This document shows, one piece after another, positions 32,609-39,585 of a DNA stretch of 54,257 bases; the first letter of the stretch is position 1; each line of letters begins with the position of its first letter. This stretch comes from CAVVAY01 sp963746465 (GTDB taxonomy: Bacteria > Actinomycetota > Actinomycetes > JACCUZ01). The position numbers and the translations under genes were made by a program. Under the pieces are notes generated by a model. The model saw only the letters and a program-made list of their open reading frames with translations. It made no database searches and was not told the origin of the DNA. The stretch lies in NCBI GenBank assembly GCA_963746465.1, contig CAVVAY010000001.1:1-54257 (forward strand). The letters run 5' to 3'.

Positions 32609-33732
32609 CCACCACACCCGAGCCCATCGAGGTCCACAAGGTCGCGCTGGAGAGCGTGTCGGACGCCTCCGGGCTGGCCGACCTGATCGACAAGGGCCTG
32701 ATCGAGGCCGACCGGGTGATCGCTGTGATCGGTAAGACCGAGGGCAACGGCGGCGTCAACGACTACACCCGGATCATCGCCGACCGCGCGTTCCGCGAGG
32801 TGCTCGAGGCGCGCGGCAGCCGGCCGATGGAGGAGATCAAGCAGATCCCCATCGTGTGGTCCGGCGGCACCGACGGGGTCATCTCCCCGCACGCCACCAT
32901 CTTCGCCACGACCACGCCGGACAAGGTCCCGGCCACCGACGAGCCCCGTCTCTCGGTCGGCTACGCGATGAGCGAGCAGATCTTCCCCGAGGACATCGGC
33001 CGGCTGCCGATGGTCGAGAAGGTCGCGGCCGGGGTGAAGATCGCGATGGAGCGGGCCGGCATCACCGACGCCGCCGACGTGCACTACGTGCAGACCAAGA
33101 CGCCGCTACTCACCCTCGAGACCATCACCGACGCGAAGCGGCGCGGCAAGGACGTCTGGACCGAGGACACCCTCAAGTCGATGGACGTCTCGAACTCCAC
33201 GACAGCCCTGGGCATCGCCGTGGCACTCGGCGAGATCGACATGCCCACGACCGAGCAGATCCACAAGGACCTGTCGCTGTTCTCGTCGGTCGCCAGCTGC
33301 TCCTCGGGCGTCGAGCTGGACCAGGCGCAGATCGTCGTGCTGGGCAACGTGCGCGGAGTGGGCGGCCGGTTCCGCATCGGGCACAGCGTGATGAAGGACG
33401 CCCTGGACGCCGACGGGGTCTGGGAGTCGATCCGCAACGCCGGTCTCGACGACCTGCCGGAGCGCCCGCGGTCCAGCGACCTGCGCGGCCGGGTGGTGAA
33501 CGTCTTCTGCAAGTGCGAGGCCGACCCCACCGGCCGGGTCCGCGACCGGCGCAACATCATGCTCGACGACTCGGACGTGCACTGGCACCGCCAGATCAAG
33601 TCCTGCGTCGGGGGAGTGGTCTCCTCGGTAACCGGTGACCCGGCGGTCTTCGTCTCGGTCGCCGCGGTGCACCAGGGCCCGTCCGGCGGCGGTCCGGTCA
33701 TCGCGATCGTCGAGCCGGAGGCCGCGCTCTAG
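32605..33732 (+). CDS. ring-opening amidohydrolase (cyanuric acid amidohydrolase/barbiturase family)
   Basis: A 375-aa member of the AtzD/barbiturase family, a fold with three similar domains each giving a Lys/Ser pair: Lys44 with Ser86 (VIGKTEGNGG; VWSGGTDG), Lys165 with Ser233-234 (QTKTPLL; SVASCSSG), and Lys303 with Ser351 (FCKCEADP; SVAAVHQGPSGGG). The family hydrolyses cyanuric acid to carboxybiuret or barbituric acid to ureidomalonate; which applies is not readable here. ATGA overlap with carbamate kinase ties the two in one operon. No triazine or pyrimidine oxidation genes flank it. Confidence 0.9.
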   Translation: MTTTPEPIEVHKVALESVSDASGLADLIDKGLIEADRVIAVIGKTEGNGGVNDYTRIIADRAFREVLEARGSRPMEEIKQIPIVWSGGTDGVISPHATIFATTTPDKVPATDEPRLSVGYAMSEQIFPEDIGRLPMVEKVAAGVKIAMERAGITDAADVHYVQTKTPLLTLETITDAKRRGKDVWTEDTLKSMDVSNSTTALGIAVALGEIDMPTTEQIHKDLSLFSSVASCSSGVELDQAQIVVLGNVRGVGGRFRIGHSVMKDALDADGVWESIRNAGLDDLPERPRSSDLRGRVVNVFCKCEADPTGRVRDRRNIMLDDSDVHWHRQIKSCVGGVVSSVTGDPAVFVSVAAVHQGPSGGGPVIAIVEPEAAL

Positions 33733-33749
33733 CGGCGTACGCAGGCACC

Positions 33750-34373
33750 GTGCGGATGTCGGCGGCGCGACCCGAGATCTCGGTCGTGCCCGCGAACGAG
33801 GCGAGCTGGCAGGACCTCCAGTCGGTCTTCGGGCGGCGCGGCGCGGCATCCCGCTGCTTCTGCCAGCGGCACAAGCTGATGCCGCGGGAGTCCTTCGCGT
33901 CGTTCCCCGCCGAGGAACGGGCCCACCGGCTGCGCGAGCAGACCGACTGCGGCCACCGGCGGTCCACCACCACCAGCGGTCTGGTCGCCTACCTCGACGG
34001 CGTGCCGGTCGGCTGGTGCGCGGTCGAGCCGCGCACGGCGTACCCCGGTCTGCTGCGCAACGGCCGGGTCCCGTGGGCGGGCCGCACCGAGGACAAGACC
34101 GACGTCAGCGTCTGGGCCGTGACCTGCCTCTTCACCCGTGCGGGCTACCGGAGGCGCGGCGTCAGCCGGGCACTTGCGCGGGCCGCCGTCGACTACGCCC
34201 GGGACCGCGGCGCCAGCGCACTCGAGGGCTACCCGATGAGCAGCAAGAACGCGATCGAGGAGGAGCTGCACGTCGGCACCGAGAGCGTGTTCGCGGACGC
34301 CGGCTTCGCCGAGGTCAGCCGTCCGACGCTGAGAAGGGTCGTGATGCGCATCGACTTCGGCGGTCGCGCCTAG
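33750..34373 (+). CDS. GNAT family N-acetyltransferase
   Basis: A 207-aa GNAT-fold protein. The acetyl-CoA-binding motif is in CLFTRAGYRRRGVSRALARAAVDYARDRG, and a Cys-rich N-terminus (SRCFCQRHK) with SFPAEERAHRLRE suggests the Eis-unrelated single-domain group seen in many actinobacteria. The acceptor is unknown. GTG 33750 lies 6 nt after a weak TACGCA box. It starts 17 nt after the amidohydrolase. The stop overlaps the opposite-strand phosphoribosyltransferase stop: CTAG supplies both. Confidence 0.82.
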   Translation: MRMSAARPEISVVPANEASWQDLQSVFGRRGAASRCFCQRHKLMPRESFASFPAEERAHRLREQTDCGHRRSTTTSGLVAYLDGVPVGWCAVEPRTAYPGLLRNGRVPWAGRTEDKTDVSVWAVTCLFTRAGYRRRGVSRALARAAVDYARDRGASALEGYPMSSKNAIEEELHVGTESVFADAGFAEVSRPTLRRVVMRIDFGGRA

Positions 34374-35011
34374 CCGGCCTGGTCGTGCAGCAGCCGGACC
34401 ACCTGGTCGTCGGTGGTCTGCCGGAAGTCGGCGTACCAGCGGCTCACGGCGCCGAGACGCTGCGCGACCACCAGGGTCACCACCTCGTCCGCCTCGGCCT
34501 CCAGCGCGGTCATCGTCTGGGCCGCGACCACCGGAGCGGCCAGCACCAGCCGGGCCGCACCTGCATCGCGCAGAGAGCGCAGCGCCGCCCGTGCGCTCAC
34601 CCCGGTGGCTACGCCGTCGTCGACCACCACCACCGTGCGGCCGGCGACGGGGACCCCCCGACGGCCGGAGCGGTACGCCGTGACGCGGCGACCGCACTCG
34701 GCCCGCTCTGCAGCGACCTGCTCGGCCAGGTCGGCCGGTGCGAACCCGGCCTCGGCCAGGCCGGCGACGTCCCAGACGACCGGTCCGCCCTCGGCCAGCG
34801 CACCCAGGCCGAGCTCGGGCTGCCGCGGGTGGCCGACCTTGCGCACGACGAGTACGTCGAGCGGGGCGCCCAGCTGCGCCGCCACCGGCGCGGCGACCTC
34901 GACCCCGCCGCGGGCCAGCCCGACCACCACCGGAGCCGGCATCTGCTGCTCGGCCAGCCGGCGACCTAGCCGCTCCCCGGCGTCGTCGCGGTCCTTCCAC
35001 CCCCGGATCAC
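34370..35011 (-). CDS. phosphoribosyltransferase domain protein
   Basis: A 213-aa type I phosphoribosyltransferase-fold protein. The PRPP-binding motif is VVVVDDGVATGVSARAALRSL, and an early LARGGVEVAAPVAAQLGAPLDVLVVRKVGHP segment matches the stand-alone actinobacterial family often fused to dienelactone-hydrolase-like domains elsewhere. The nucleobase or partner is unknown. The reading frame continues upstream, but that part overlaps the divergent SseB gene and is not family-like, so GTG 35011 is used; its support is moderate (GGGG 2 nt before, no clear box). Confidence 0.78.
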   Translation of the reverse strand: MIRGWKDRDDAGERLGRRLAEQQMPAPVVVGLARGGVEVAAPVAAQLGAPLDVLVVRKVGHPRQPELGLGALAEGGPVVWDVAGLAEAGFAPADLAEQVAAERAECGRRVTAYRSGRRGVPVAGRTVVVVDDGVATGVSARAALRSLRDAGAARLVLAAPVVAAQTMTALEAEADEVVTLVVAQRLGAVSRWYADFRQTTDDQVVRLLHDQAG

Positions 35012-35028
35012 CGCCCCAGCATGCTCGC

Positions 35029-35034
35029 TACGCT
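35029..35034 (+). promoter_or_regulatory. -10 element, leaderless sseB start
   Basis: TACGCT ends 7 nt before GTG 35042. The divergent phosphoribosyltransferase starts 30 bp away on the other strand, so the two promoters must overlap. Confidence 0.4.
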
Positions 35035-35041
35035 CCGCCCG

Positions 35042-35752
35042 GTGTCCAGCCACGACCGCGGCAAGTCGCTGCCCGACCCCGGCTTCGCCGGCGACGACGG
35101 CAGTGCCGACCCCTCGCTGGTCGCAGCACTCGTCGCGGCGGCCGCCGACCCGGCGGAGCTGCCGGCCGTGCTCGCCGCCCTGCACCGGTCGCGCGTCCTG
35201 GCACCCGTCGTCGCGCTGCTCGGCGAGCAGGAGACCACCACCGCCGGGCTGGTCCGCGACAAGAGCGCCGACATCGCCGTCCCGCTGCTGCTGGACGGCG
35301 AAGGCCGCCGCGCCCTACCGGTCTTCACCGGCCTGGCCGCGCTGGCCCGGTGGGACCCGGCCGCCCGGCCGGTCCCGGTGGCCGGGTCACGCGCCGCGCA
35401 GGTCGCCCTGGCCGAGCGGGCGGACGCGATCGTGGTCGACCCGGCCGGCCCCACCCCGGCCACCCTGCCGCTGCCCGAGGTCCGGGCGCTTGCCGAGGGC
35501 CGGGGAAGTGTCCCCGCCTGGGACGACCCGCGGGTGTCCACGGCGATCGCCAGGCTGCTGGCCGACGAGCCGGCGGTCCGCGGCGCCGATCTCGCGCCGT
35601 GCGCCGGACGGGACGGCCGCCTCACCGTCCTCGTCGACCCTGGTACCGACCACGCTGCGCTGGCCGGCCGGGTGGCCGCGGCGGTCGCCGCCCTGCCGGC
35701 CGTCCGGGACGGGGTGCGCGGGCTCGAGGTGACGGTGGCCGCCGGCAGCTGA
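35042..35752 (+). CDS. SseB family protein
   Basis: A 236-aa protein with an SseB N-terminal domain: DPSLVAALVAAAADPAELPAVLAAL, RVLAPVVALLG, DIAVPLLLDGEGRRALPVFTGLAALARWDP and the Ala-rich helix that follows. SseB-domain proteins are widespread in actinobacteria with no agreed function. GTG 35042 is chosen over ATG 35021 because of the TACGCT box 7 nt upstream. The C-terminal half is a second Ala/Gly-rich domain (residues about 140-236) with no recognised motif. In many actinobacteria it also sits directly upstream of infC. Confidence 0.85.
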   Translation: MSSHDRGKSLPDPGFAGDDGSADPSLVAALVAAAADPAELPAVLAALHRSRVLAPVVALLGEQETTTAGLVRDKSADIAVPLLLDGEGRRALPVFTGLAALARWDPAARPVPVAGSRAAQVALAERADAIVVDPAGPTPATLPLPEVRALAEGRGSVPAWDDPRVSTAIARLLADEPAVRGADLAPCAGRDGRLTVLVDPGTDHAALAGRVAAAVAALPAVRDGVRGLEVTVAAGS

Positions 35753-35791
35753 CCCGCCCCGGCTGAAGTCGTCGCCGCCCGTGGCTGCTGG

Positions 35792-35797
35792 TAGCCT
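35792..35797 (+). promoter_or_regulatory. infC operon -10 element
   Basis: TAGCCT gives a start near 35804 and a leader of about 240 nt before infC. Confidence 0.4.
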
Positions 35798-35811
35798 TGC
35801 TGCTGACCAAT

Positions 35812-36045
35812 CCGCGCCCCTCGGGGTGCGGGTACGCAAGTGGAGGCTTCTCCCACCCGCATCGACCGCACCACGGGTCGTCGGGTCCGGTCGGACAGCT
35901 CGTCCAGCTCGCGCTGGGTGGCGAGGTGTCCTACGAGGGATGACATGATCCCCCGTCCGGTGTTGAGGCTTCCGTGAGCGGTTCGGCACGGGAGCCTTTT
36001 TCGTGCCCGGCCGGTCGGTAGCTGTCAGATCTAGTAGGAGGCCCC
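35812..36045 (+). ncRNA. infC operon leader RNA with attenuator
   Basis: The leader has a first hairpin CCGCGCCCC/GGGGTGCGG (35812-35831), a segment GAGGCTTC (35843-35850), and near its end the terminator hairpin at 35967-36001. GAGGCTTC recurs at 35965-35972 as the 5' arm of that terminator, so the upstream copy can compete for the 3' arm (GGCT with AGCC and CCC with GGG, 3-nt bulge). This is the layout of a terminator/antiterminator switch. The ligand could be L20, IF3 or stalled ribosomes; the sequence does not say which. Confidence 0.55.
35967..36001 (+). terminator. intrinsic terminator/attenuator in infC leader
   Basis: GGCTTCCGTG (35967-35976) pairs with CACGGGAGCC (35987-35996; one G-U pair) and is followed by TTTTT (35997-36001), the clearest U-tract terminator in the window. 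It lies 45 nt before infC rather than after a gene. Confidence 0.8.
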
Positions 36046-36726
36046 ATCAGCACTGAGCCCAGGATCAACGAGCGGATCCGCGTGAACGAGGTCCGGCTTG
36101 TCGGCCCGAACGGCGAGCAGGTCGGCATCGTCGCCATCGGCGACGCGCTGCGGCTGGCCCAGGAGGCAGACCTCGACCTCGTCGAGGTGGCCCCGATGGC
36201 CCGCCCGCCCGTCTGCAAGCTCATGGACTACGGCAAGTTCAAGTACGAGACGGCGCAGAAGGCCCGCGAGTCGCGGAAGAACCAGGTCAACACGGTCATC
36301 AAGGAGATGAAGCTCCGACCGAAGATCGACCCGCACGACTACGAGACCAAGAAGGGTCACGTGGTCCGGTTCCTCAAGGCCGGCGACAAGGTCAAGATCA
36401 CGATCATGTTCCGTGGTCGCGAGCAGTCCCGGCCCGAGCTCGGGTTCCGGCTCCTGCAGCGGCTCGCCGGTGACGTGCAGGAGCTCGGCTTCGTCGAGTC
36501 GGCACCGAAGCAGGACGGCCGAAACATGATCATGGTTCTGGGTCCGCTCAAGAAGAAGGCCGAGGCCCGCGCCGAGCGCGCGGCGGACCGTGCCCGACGT
36601 GACGAGGCCGACCCCGGCGACGCCGAGGCCGCAGTCGACTCGCCGGTCCCGAGCTCCGCCGAGCCGGCAGCGCCCGCCGAGTCCCCCGTCCCGACCCCCG
36701 CCGAGTCCGCCGACCAGCCGGCTTAG
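36046..36726 (+). CDS. infC: translation initiation factor IF-3 (apparent ATC start)
   Basis: IF3 keeps the subunits apart and checks the start codon. The 226-aa protein has the N-domain (EVRLVGPNGEQVGIVAIGDALRLAQEADLDLVEV), linker KFKYETAQKARESRKNQ, and C-domain (IKEMKLRPKIDPHDYETKKGHVVRFLKAGDKVKITIMFRGREQSRPELG) plus an Ala/Pro-rich acidic tail. The usual N-terminus ISTEPRINERIR begins with ATC at 36046, 4 nt after AGGAGG (36036-36041); no ATG, GTG or TTG is available there. GTG 36082 would drop 12 conserved residues and has no ribosome site. IF3 genes elsewhere use rare AUU-type codons for self-control. Confidence 0.93.
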   Translation: MSTEPRINERIRVNEVRLVGPNGEQVGIVAIGDALRLAQEADLDLVEVAPMARPPVCKLMDYGKFKYETAQKARESRKNQVNTVIKEMKLRPKIDPHDYETKKGHVVRFLKAGDKVKITIMFRGREQSRPELGFRLLQRLAGDVQELGFVESAPKQDGRNMIMVLGPLKKKAEARAERAADRARRDEADPGDAEAAVDSPVPSSAEPAAPAESPVPTPAESADQPA

Positions 36727-36822
36727 CAGCACCACCGAACGTCGCCCCGGCCCCCGCCGGCGGCGAGCAGTCACCCGCACGACTCGCGCCCGACGCGAGC
36801 ACACCGAGGAGATCGACGCGAG

Positions 36823-37017
36823 ATGCCGAAGAACAAGACGCACAGCGGCACCAAGAAGCGGTTCCGCCTGTCCGGCACCGGCAAGGTCCTGCGCGAGCAG
36901 GCCAACCGCCGCCACCTTCTCGAGGGCAAGTCCTCGACGCGCACCCGCCGGCTGGCGGCCGATGTCGTCACCTCGAGCGCGGACGTCAAGAAGGTCAAGC
37001 GCCTGCTCGGCAAGTAG
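36823..37017 (+). CDS. rpmI: 50S ribosomal protein L35
   Basis: A 64-aa very basic protein of the large subunit. It has the L35 start MPKNKTHSGTKKRFRLSGTGKVL and the middle NRRHLLEGKSSTRTRR. It lies 96 nt after infC and 38 nt before rplT, as in the standard infC-rpmI-rplT operon. The 96-nt gap holds no structure I would name. Confidence 0.97.
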   Translation: MPKNKTHSGTKKRFRLSGTGKVLREQANRRHLLEGKSSTRTRRLAADVVTSSADVKKVKRLLGK

Positions 37018-37055
37018 CCGTCCGCACGCCCCCGGTAACGAACAAGGAGTAATCA

Positions 37056-37451
37056 GTGGCACGCGTCAAGCGGGCGGTCAACGCCCACAAGAAGCGCCGG
37101 GTCGTCCTCGAGCGGGCGAGCGGCTACCGCGGACAGCGGTCCCGGCTCTACCGCAAGGCCAAGGAGCAGGTCACCCACTCGCTCGTCTACAACTACCGCG
37201 ACCGGAAGAAGCGCAAGGGTGACTTCCGCCAGCTGTGGATCCAGCGGATCAACGCCGCAGCCCGGCTGAACGGCATGACCTACAACCGGTTCATCCAGGG
37301 CCTCAAGGCCTCCGGTGTCGAGGTGGACCGCAAGGTCCTCGCCGACCTCGCGGTCAACGACGCGCCGGCCTTCGCCGCCCTCGTCGAGCTGGCCAAGGCG
37401 AACCTGCCGGCTCAGACCACCGGCAGCAAGGACGACGAGACCGCCGCCTAG
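37056..37451 (+). CDS. rplT: 50S ribosomal protein L20
   Basis: A 131-aa basic protein that binds 23S rRNA early in 50S assembly; L20 represses its own operon in several bacteria. Hallmarks: ARVKRAVNAHKKRRVVLERASGYRG, then SRLYRKAKEQVTHSLVYNYRDRKKRKGDFRQLWIQRINAAARLNGMTYNRFIQGLK. The C-terminus has a short Ala/Asp-rich extension. GTG 37056 has AAGGAG 8 nt before it. Confidence 0.98.
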   Translation: MARVKRAVNAHKKRRVVLERASGYRGQRSRLYRKAKEQVTHSLVYNYRDRKKRKGDFRQLWIQRINAAARLNGMTYNRFIQGLKASGVEVDRKVLADLAVNDAPAFAALVELAKANLPAQTTGSKDDETAA

Positions 37452-37470
37452 GCAGCAGTCGTCACCCGGA

Positions 37471-37501
37471 CGCCCAGGGAGCCCGCGAGGCACCCTGGGC
37501 G
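37471..37501 (+). terminator. rplT terminator hairpin
   Basis: CGCCCAGGG (37471-37479) pairs with CCCTGGGCG (37493-37501), a 9-bp stem with a 13-nt loop, 19 nt after rplT, followed by TTCGTCGTC rather than a U tract. Confidence 0.7.
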
Positions 37502-37675
37502 TTCGTCGTCCCGGCCCCGGCAGGGGCTACCCGCCCTACACACCGGAGGTCGCGATGGTCACCGGCCCCGAGCTGACGCTCGCCGCGGGCCGCCCGGGTC
37601 CGAGCCGCCCAGCGGCTGACCAAGCGAGCGTTCCGGGCCCAGGACCGCCGGTTCCTCGCCGAGGGACCGCAGGCC

Positions 37676-38383
37676 GTGCGCGAAGCGGTCGCCCGGCCCG
37701 GCACGGTCCTCGAGCTGTTCGCCACCCGGGAGGCCACCGAGCGGCATCCCGAGATCGTGGCTGACGCGGCGGCCGGCGGCGCCGAGGCACAGCTCGTCAC
37801 CGGTGCGGTGATGGCCGCGCTCTCGCAGACCGTGACGCCGCAGGGCCTGGTCGCCGTGTGCTCGCTGGTCGACCGGCCGCTGGCCGAGCTGCTCGGCTCC
37901 CGGCCGCGGTTGGTGGCCGTCCTGGCGCATGCTCGCGACCCCGGCAACGCAGGCACGGTCATTCGGGCCGCCGACGCTGCCGGCGCCGGCGGTGTCCTGC
38001 TCACCGGCGACAGCGTCGACCCGTACAACGGCAAGTGCGTCCGCGCCTCGGCCGGCAGCCTGTTCCACCTGCCGGTGAGCCTCGGTGGCCGGGTCGAGGA
38101 CGACCTGCCCGCGCTGCAGGCAGCCGGGCTGAAGGTGCTGGCCGCCGACGGGCACGCCGACGTCGACCTCGACGAAGCAGGCGACGCCGGACTGCTCGAC
38201 GGGCCCACCGCCTGGATCTTCGGCAACGAGGCGTGGGGGCTCCCCGCGCCGACCCGGGCGCTGGCCGACGCGGTCGTCAAGGTGCCCATCCACGGCCGGG
38301 CCGAGTCGCTGAACCTGGCGACCGCCGCCGCGGTGTGCCTCTACGCCTCGGCCCGGGCCCACCGGACTCGTCCGTCCGGTTGA
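37676..38383 (+). CDS. TrmH/SpoU (SPOUT) family rRNA 2'-O-methyltransferase, N-terminus displaced by an indel
   Basis: A SPOUT methyltransferase with knot motifs ARDPGNAGTVIRAADAAG, IFGNEAWGLP and VKVPIHGRAESLNLATAAAVCLYA. The only in-frame start is GTG 37676 (235 aa), but codons from about 37595 in the same frame read RVRAAQRLTKRAFRAQDRRF and LAEGPQAVREA, the family's RNA-binding N-terminus, and a start for it exists in the next frame at ATG 37555 (MVTGPELTLAAGR). Skipping one C in the CCC at 37592-37595 joins them into a normal ~275-aa protein. So the gene either has a 1-base insertion, carries a sequencing error, or is truncated. rplT-methyltransferase-pheST order is typical. Confidence 0.85.
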   Translation: MREAVARPGTVLELFATREATERHPEIVADAAAGGAEAQLVTGAVMAALSQTVTPQGLVAVCSLVDRPLAELLGSRPRLVAVLAHARDPGNAGTVIRAADAAGAGGVLLTGDSVDPYNGKCVRASAGSLFHLPVSLGGRVEDDLPALQAAGLKVLAADGHADVDLDEAGDAGLLDGPTAWIFGNEAWGLPAPTRALADAVVKVPIHGRAESLNLATAAAVCLYASARAHRTRPSG

Positions 38384-38428
38384 TCCGGCTCGGTCCGCGC
38401 AGAGGATCAACTCGGTGGCCGCCGTCGG

Positions 38429-38434
38429 TAGTGT
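38429..38434 (+). promoter_or_regulatory. -10 element, leaderless kinase start
   Basis: TAGTGT ends 7 nt before GTG 38442. Confidence 0.4.
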
Positions 38435-38441
38435 CGACCGG

Positions 38442-39485
38442 GTGAGCGAGGGAGCCGCGCCCTACGACGACCACCCCGACGGAGTGGTCGTCGCCGATGC
38501 GCGCGGCACGGTCGTGGTGTTCAACCGGGCAGCCGAGCGCATCACCGGCATCGCGGCCGCGGCGGCGCTCGGCAAGGACCTCGAGGACGCCTTGCCGCTG
38601 GAGGGCCTGGACGGGCGCGCGTGGTGGCCGTGCGCCCAGCCGTACGCCGGGCTGCGGACCGTGAGCGGGCACCCCGAGCGCAACCTGATCCTGCCCGGCG
38701 TCCAGGAGGTCCTGGTCACCTCCCGCTACGTCCGCGACGAGCCACGCGGCCAGGTGACCAGCGTCGTGGTGGCGCTGCGCGGCACTCGGCACCGGGCCCG
38801 CGAGGAGCTCAGCCGAGCCGAGCTGGTGTCGACGGTCGCCCACGAGCTGCGCTCGCCGCTGACCAGCGTCAAGGGCTTCACCGCGACCCTGCTGGCGAAG
38901 TGGGACCGGTTCAACGACGACCAGAAGCGGCTGATGCTCGAGACGGTGAACGCCGACGCGGACCGGGTGACCCGGCTCATCACCGAGCTGCTGGACATCG
39001 CCCGGATCGACTCCGGCCGGCTGACCGTGCGCCGGCAGGTGGTCGACATCGGTCGGGTCGTGCAGCGGCACGTGGACGGGATGGAGGCCCGCGGCGAGGA
39101 CCCGGCCAAGTTCCGGGTGCACGTCGCCGAGGGCATCCCCGAGATGTGGGTCGACGCCGACAAGCTGGACCAGGTCATGGGCAACCTGCTCGAGAACGCC
39201 CTGCGGCACGGCGGCGGGACGGTCACCCTCGAGGTCGAGCCGGCCGGCGACGGGGCCTCGGTGACCGTCACCGACGAGGGCGAGGGAATCCCCGACGAGC
39301 AGGTCGACCGGGTGTTCACCCGGTTCTGGCGGTCCGGGCGCCGCGGCGGCACCGGGCTCGGCCTGTACATCGTCCGTGGCCTGGTCGAGGCCCACGGCGG
39401 GCACATCGAGGTGGGTCGCGGACCCAGCGGCGGCGCGCGGTTCCGATTCGTGCTGCCCGCCGCGATCCCCGACTTCGCCGACTGA
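38442..39485 (+). CDS. orphan PAS-domain sensor histidine kinase
   Basis: A 347-aa soluble kinase: one PAS domain (about residues 8-115; GVVVADARGTVVVFNRAAERITG), HisKA with phospho-His134 (VSTVAHELRSPLTSVKGF), and HATPase with GNLLENALRHGG, DEGEGIP and GTGLGLYIVRGLVEAHGG. No membrane helix and no response regulator beside it. In other actinobacteria a similar kinase also sits between the rRNA methyltransferase and pheS, so the placement is conserved rather than accidental. GTG 38442 is used since a TAGTGT box is 7 nt upstream. Confidence 0.9.
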   Translation: MSEGAAPYDDHPDGVVVADARGTVVVFNRAAERITGIAAAAALGKDLEDALPLEGLDGRAWWPCAQPYAGLRTVSGHPERNLILPGVQEVLVTSRYVRDEPRGQVTSVVVALRGTRHRAREELSRAELVSTVAHELRSPLTSVKGFTATLLAKWDRFNDDQKRLMLETVNADADRVTRLITELLDIARIDSGRLTVRRQVVDIGRVVQRHVDGMEARGEDPAKFRVHVAEGIPEMWVDADKLDQVMGNLLENALRHGGGTVTLEVEPAGDGASVTVTDEGEGIPDEQVDRVFTRFWRSGRRGGTGLGLYIVRGLVEAHGGHIEVGRGPSGGARFRFVLPAAIPDFAD

Positions 39486-39547
39486 GCTCGTCACGGCGTA
39501 CGCCGGGTGCGGCGGGCCCGCAGCCCGTTCCTCTCACCGCTGCCACC

Positions 39548-39553
39548 TAGACT
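39548..39553 (+). promoter_or_regulatory. pheS -10 element
   Basis: TAGACT gives a start near 39560 and a ~26-nt leader containing CGGAG before ATG 39586. The leader is too short for a Phe-codon attenuator. Confidence 0.5.
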
Positions 39554-39585
39554 CGGGCGGCGACGATCCCCGACGGAGCCCCACC

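Noticed and set aside
36082..36726. infC starting at GTG 36082
   Set aside because: Lacks a ribosome site and removes conserved N-terminal residues; ATC 36046 has AGGAGG at the right distance.
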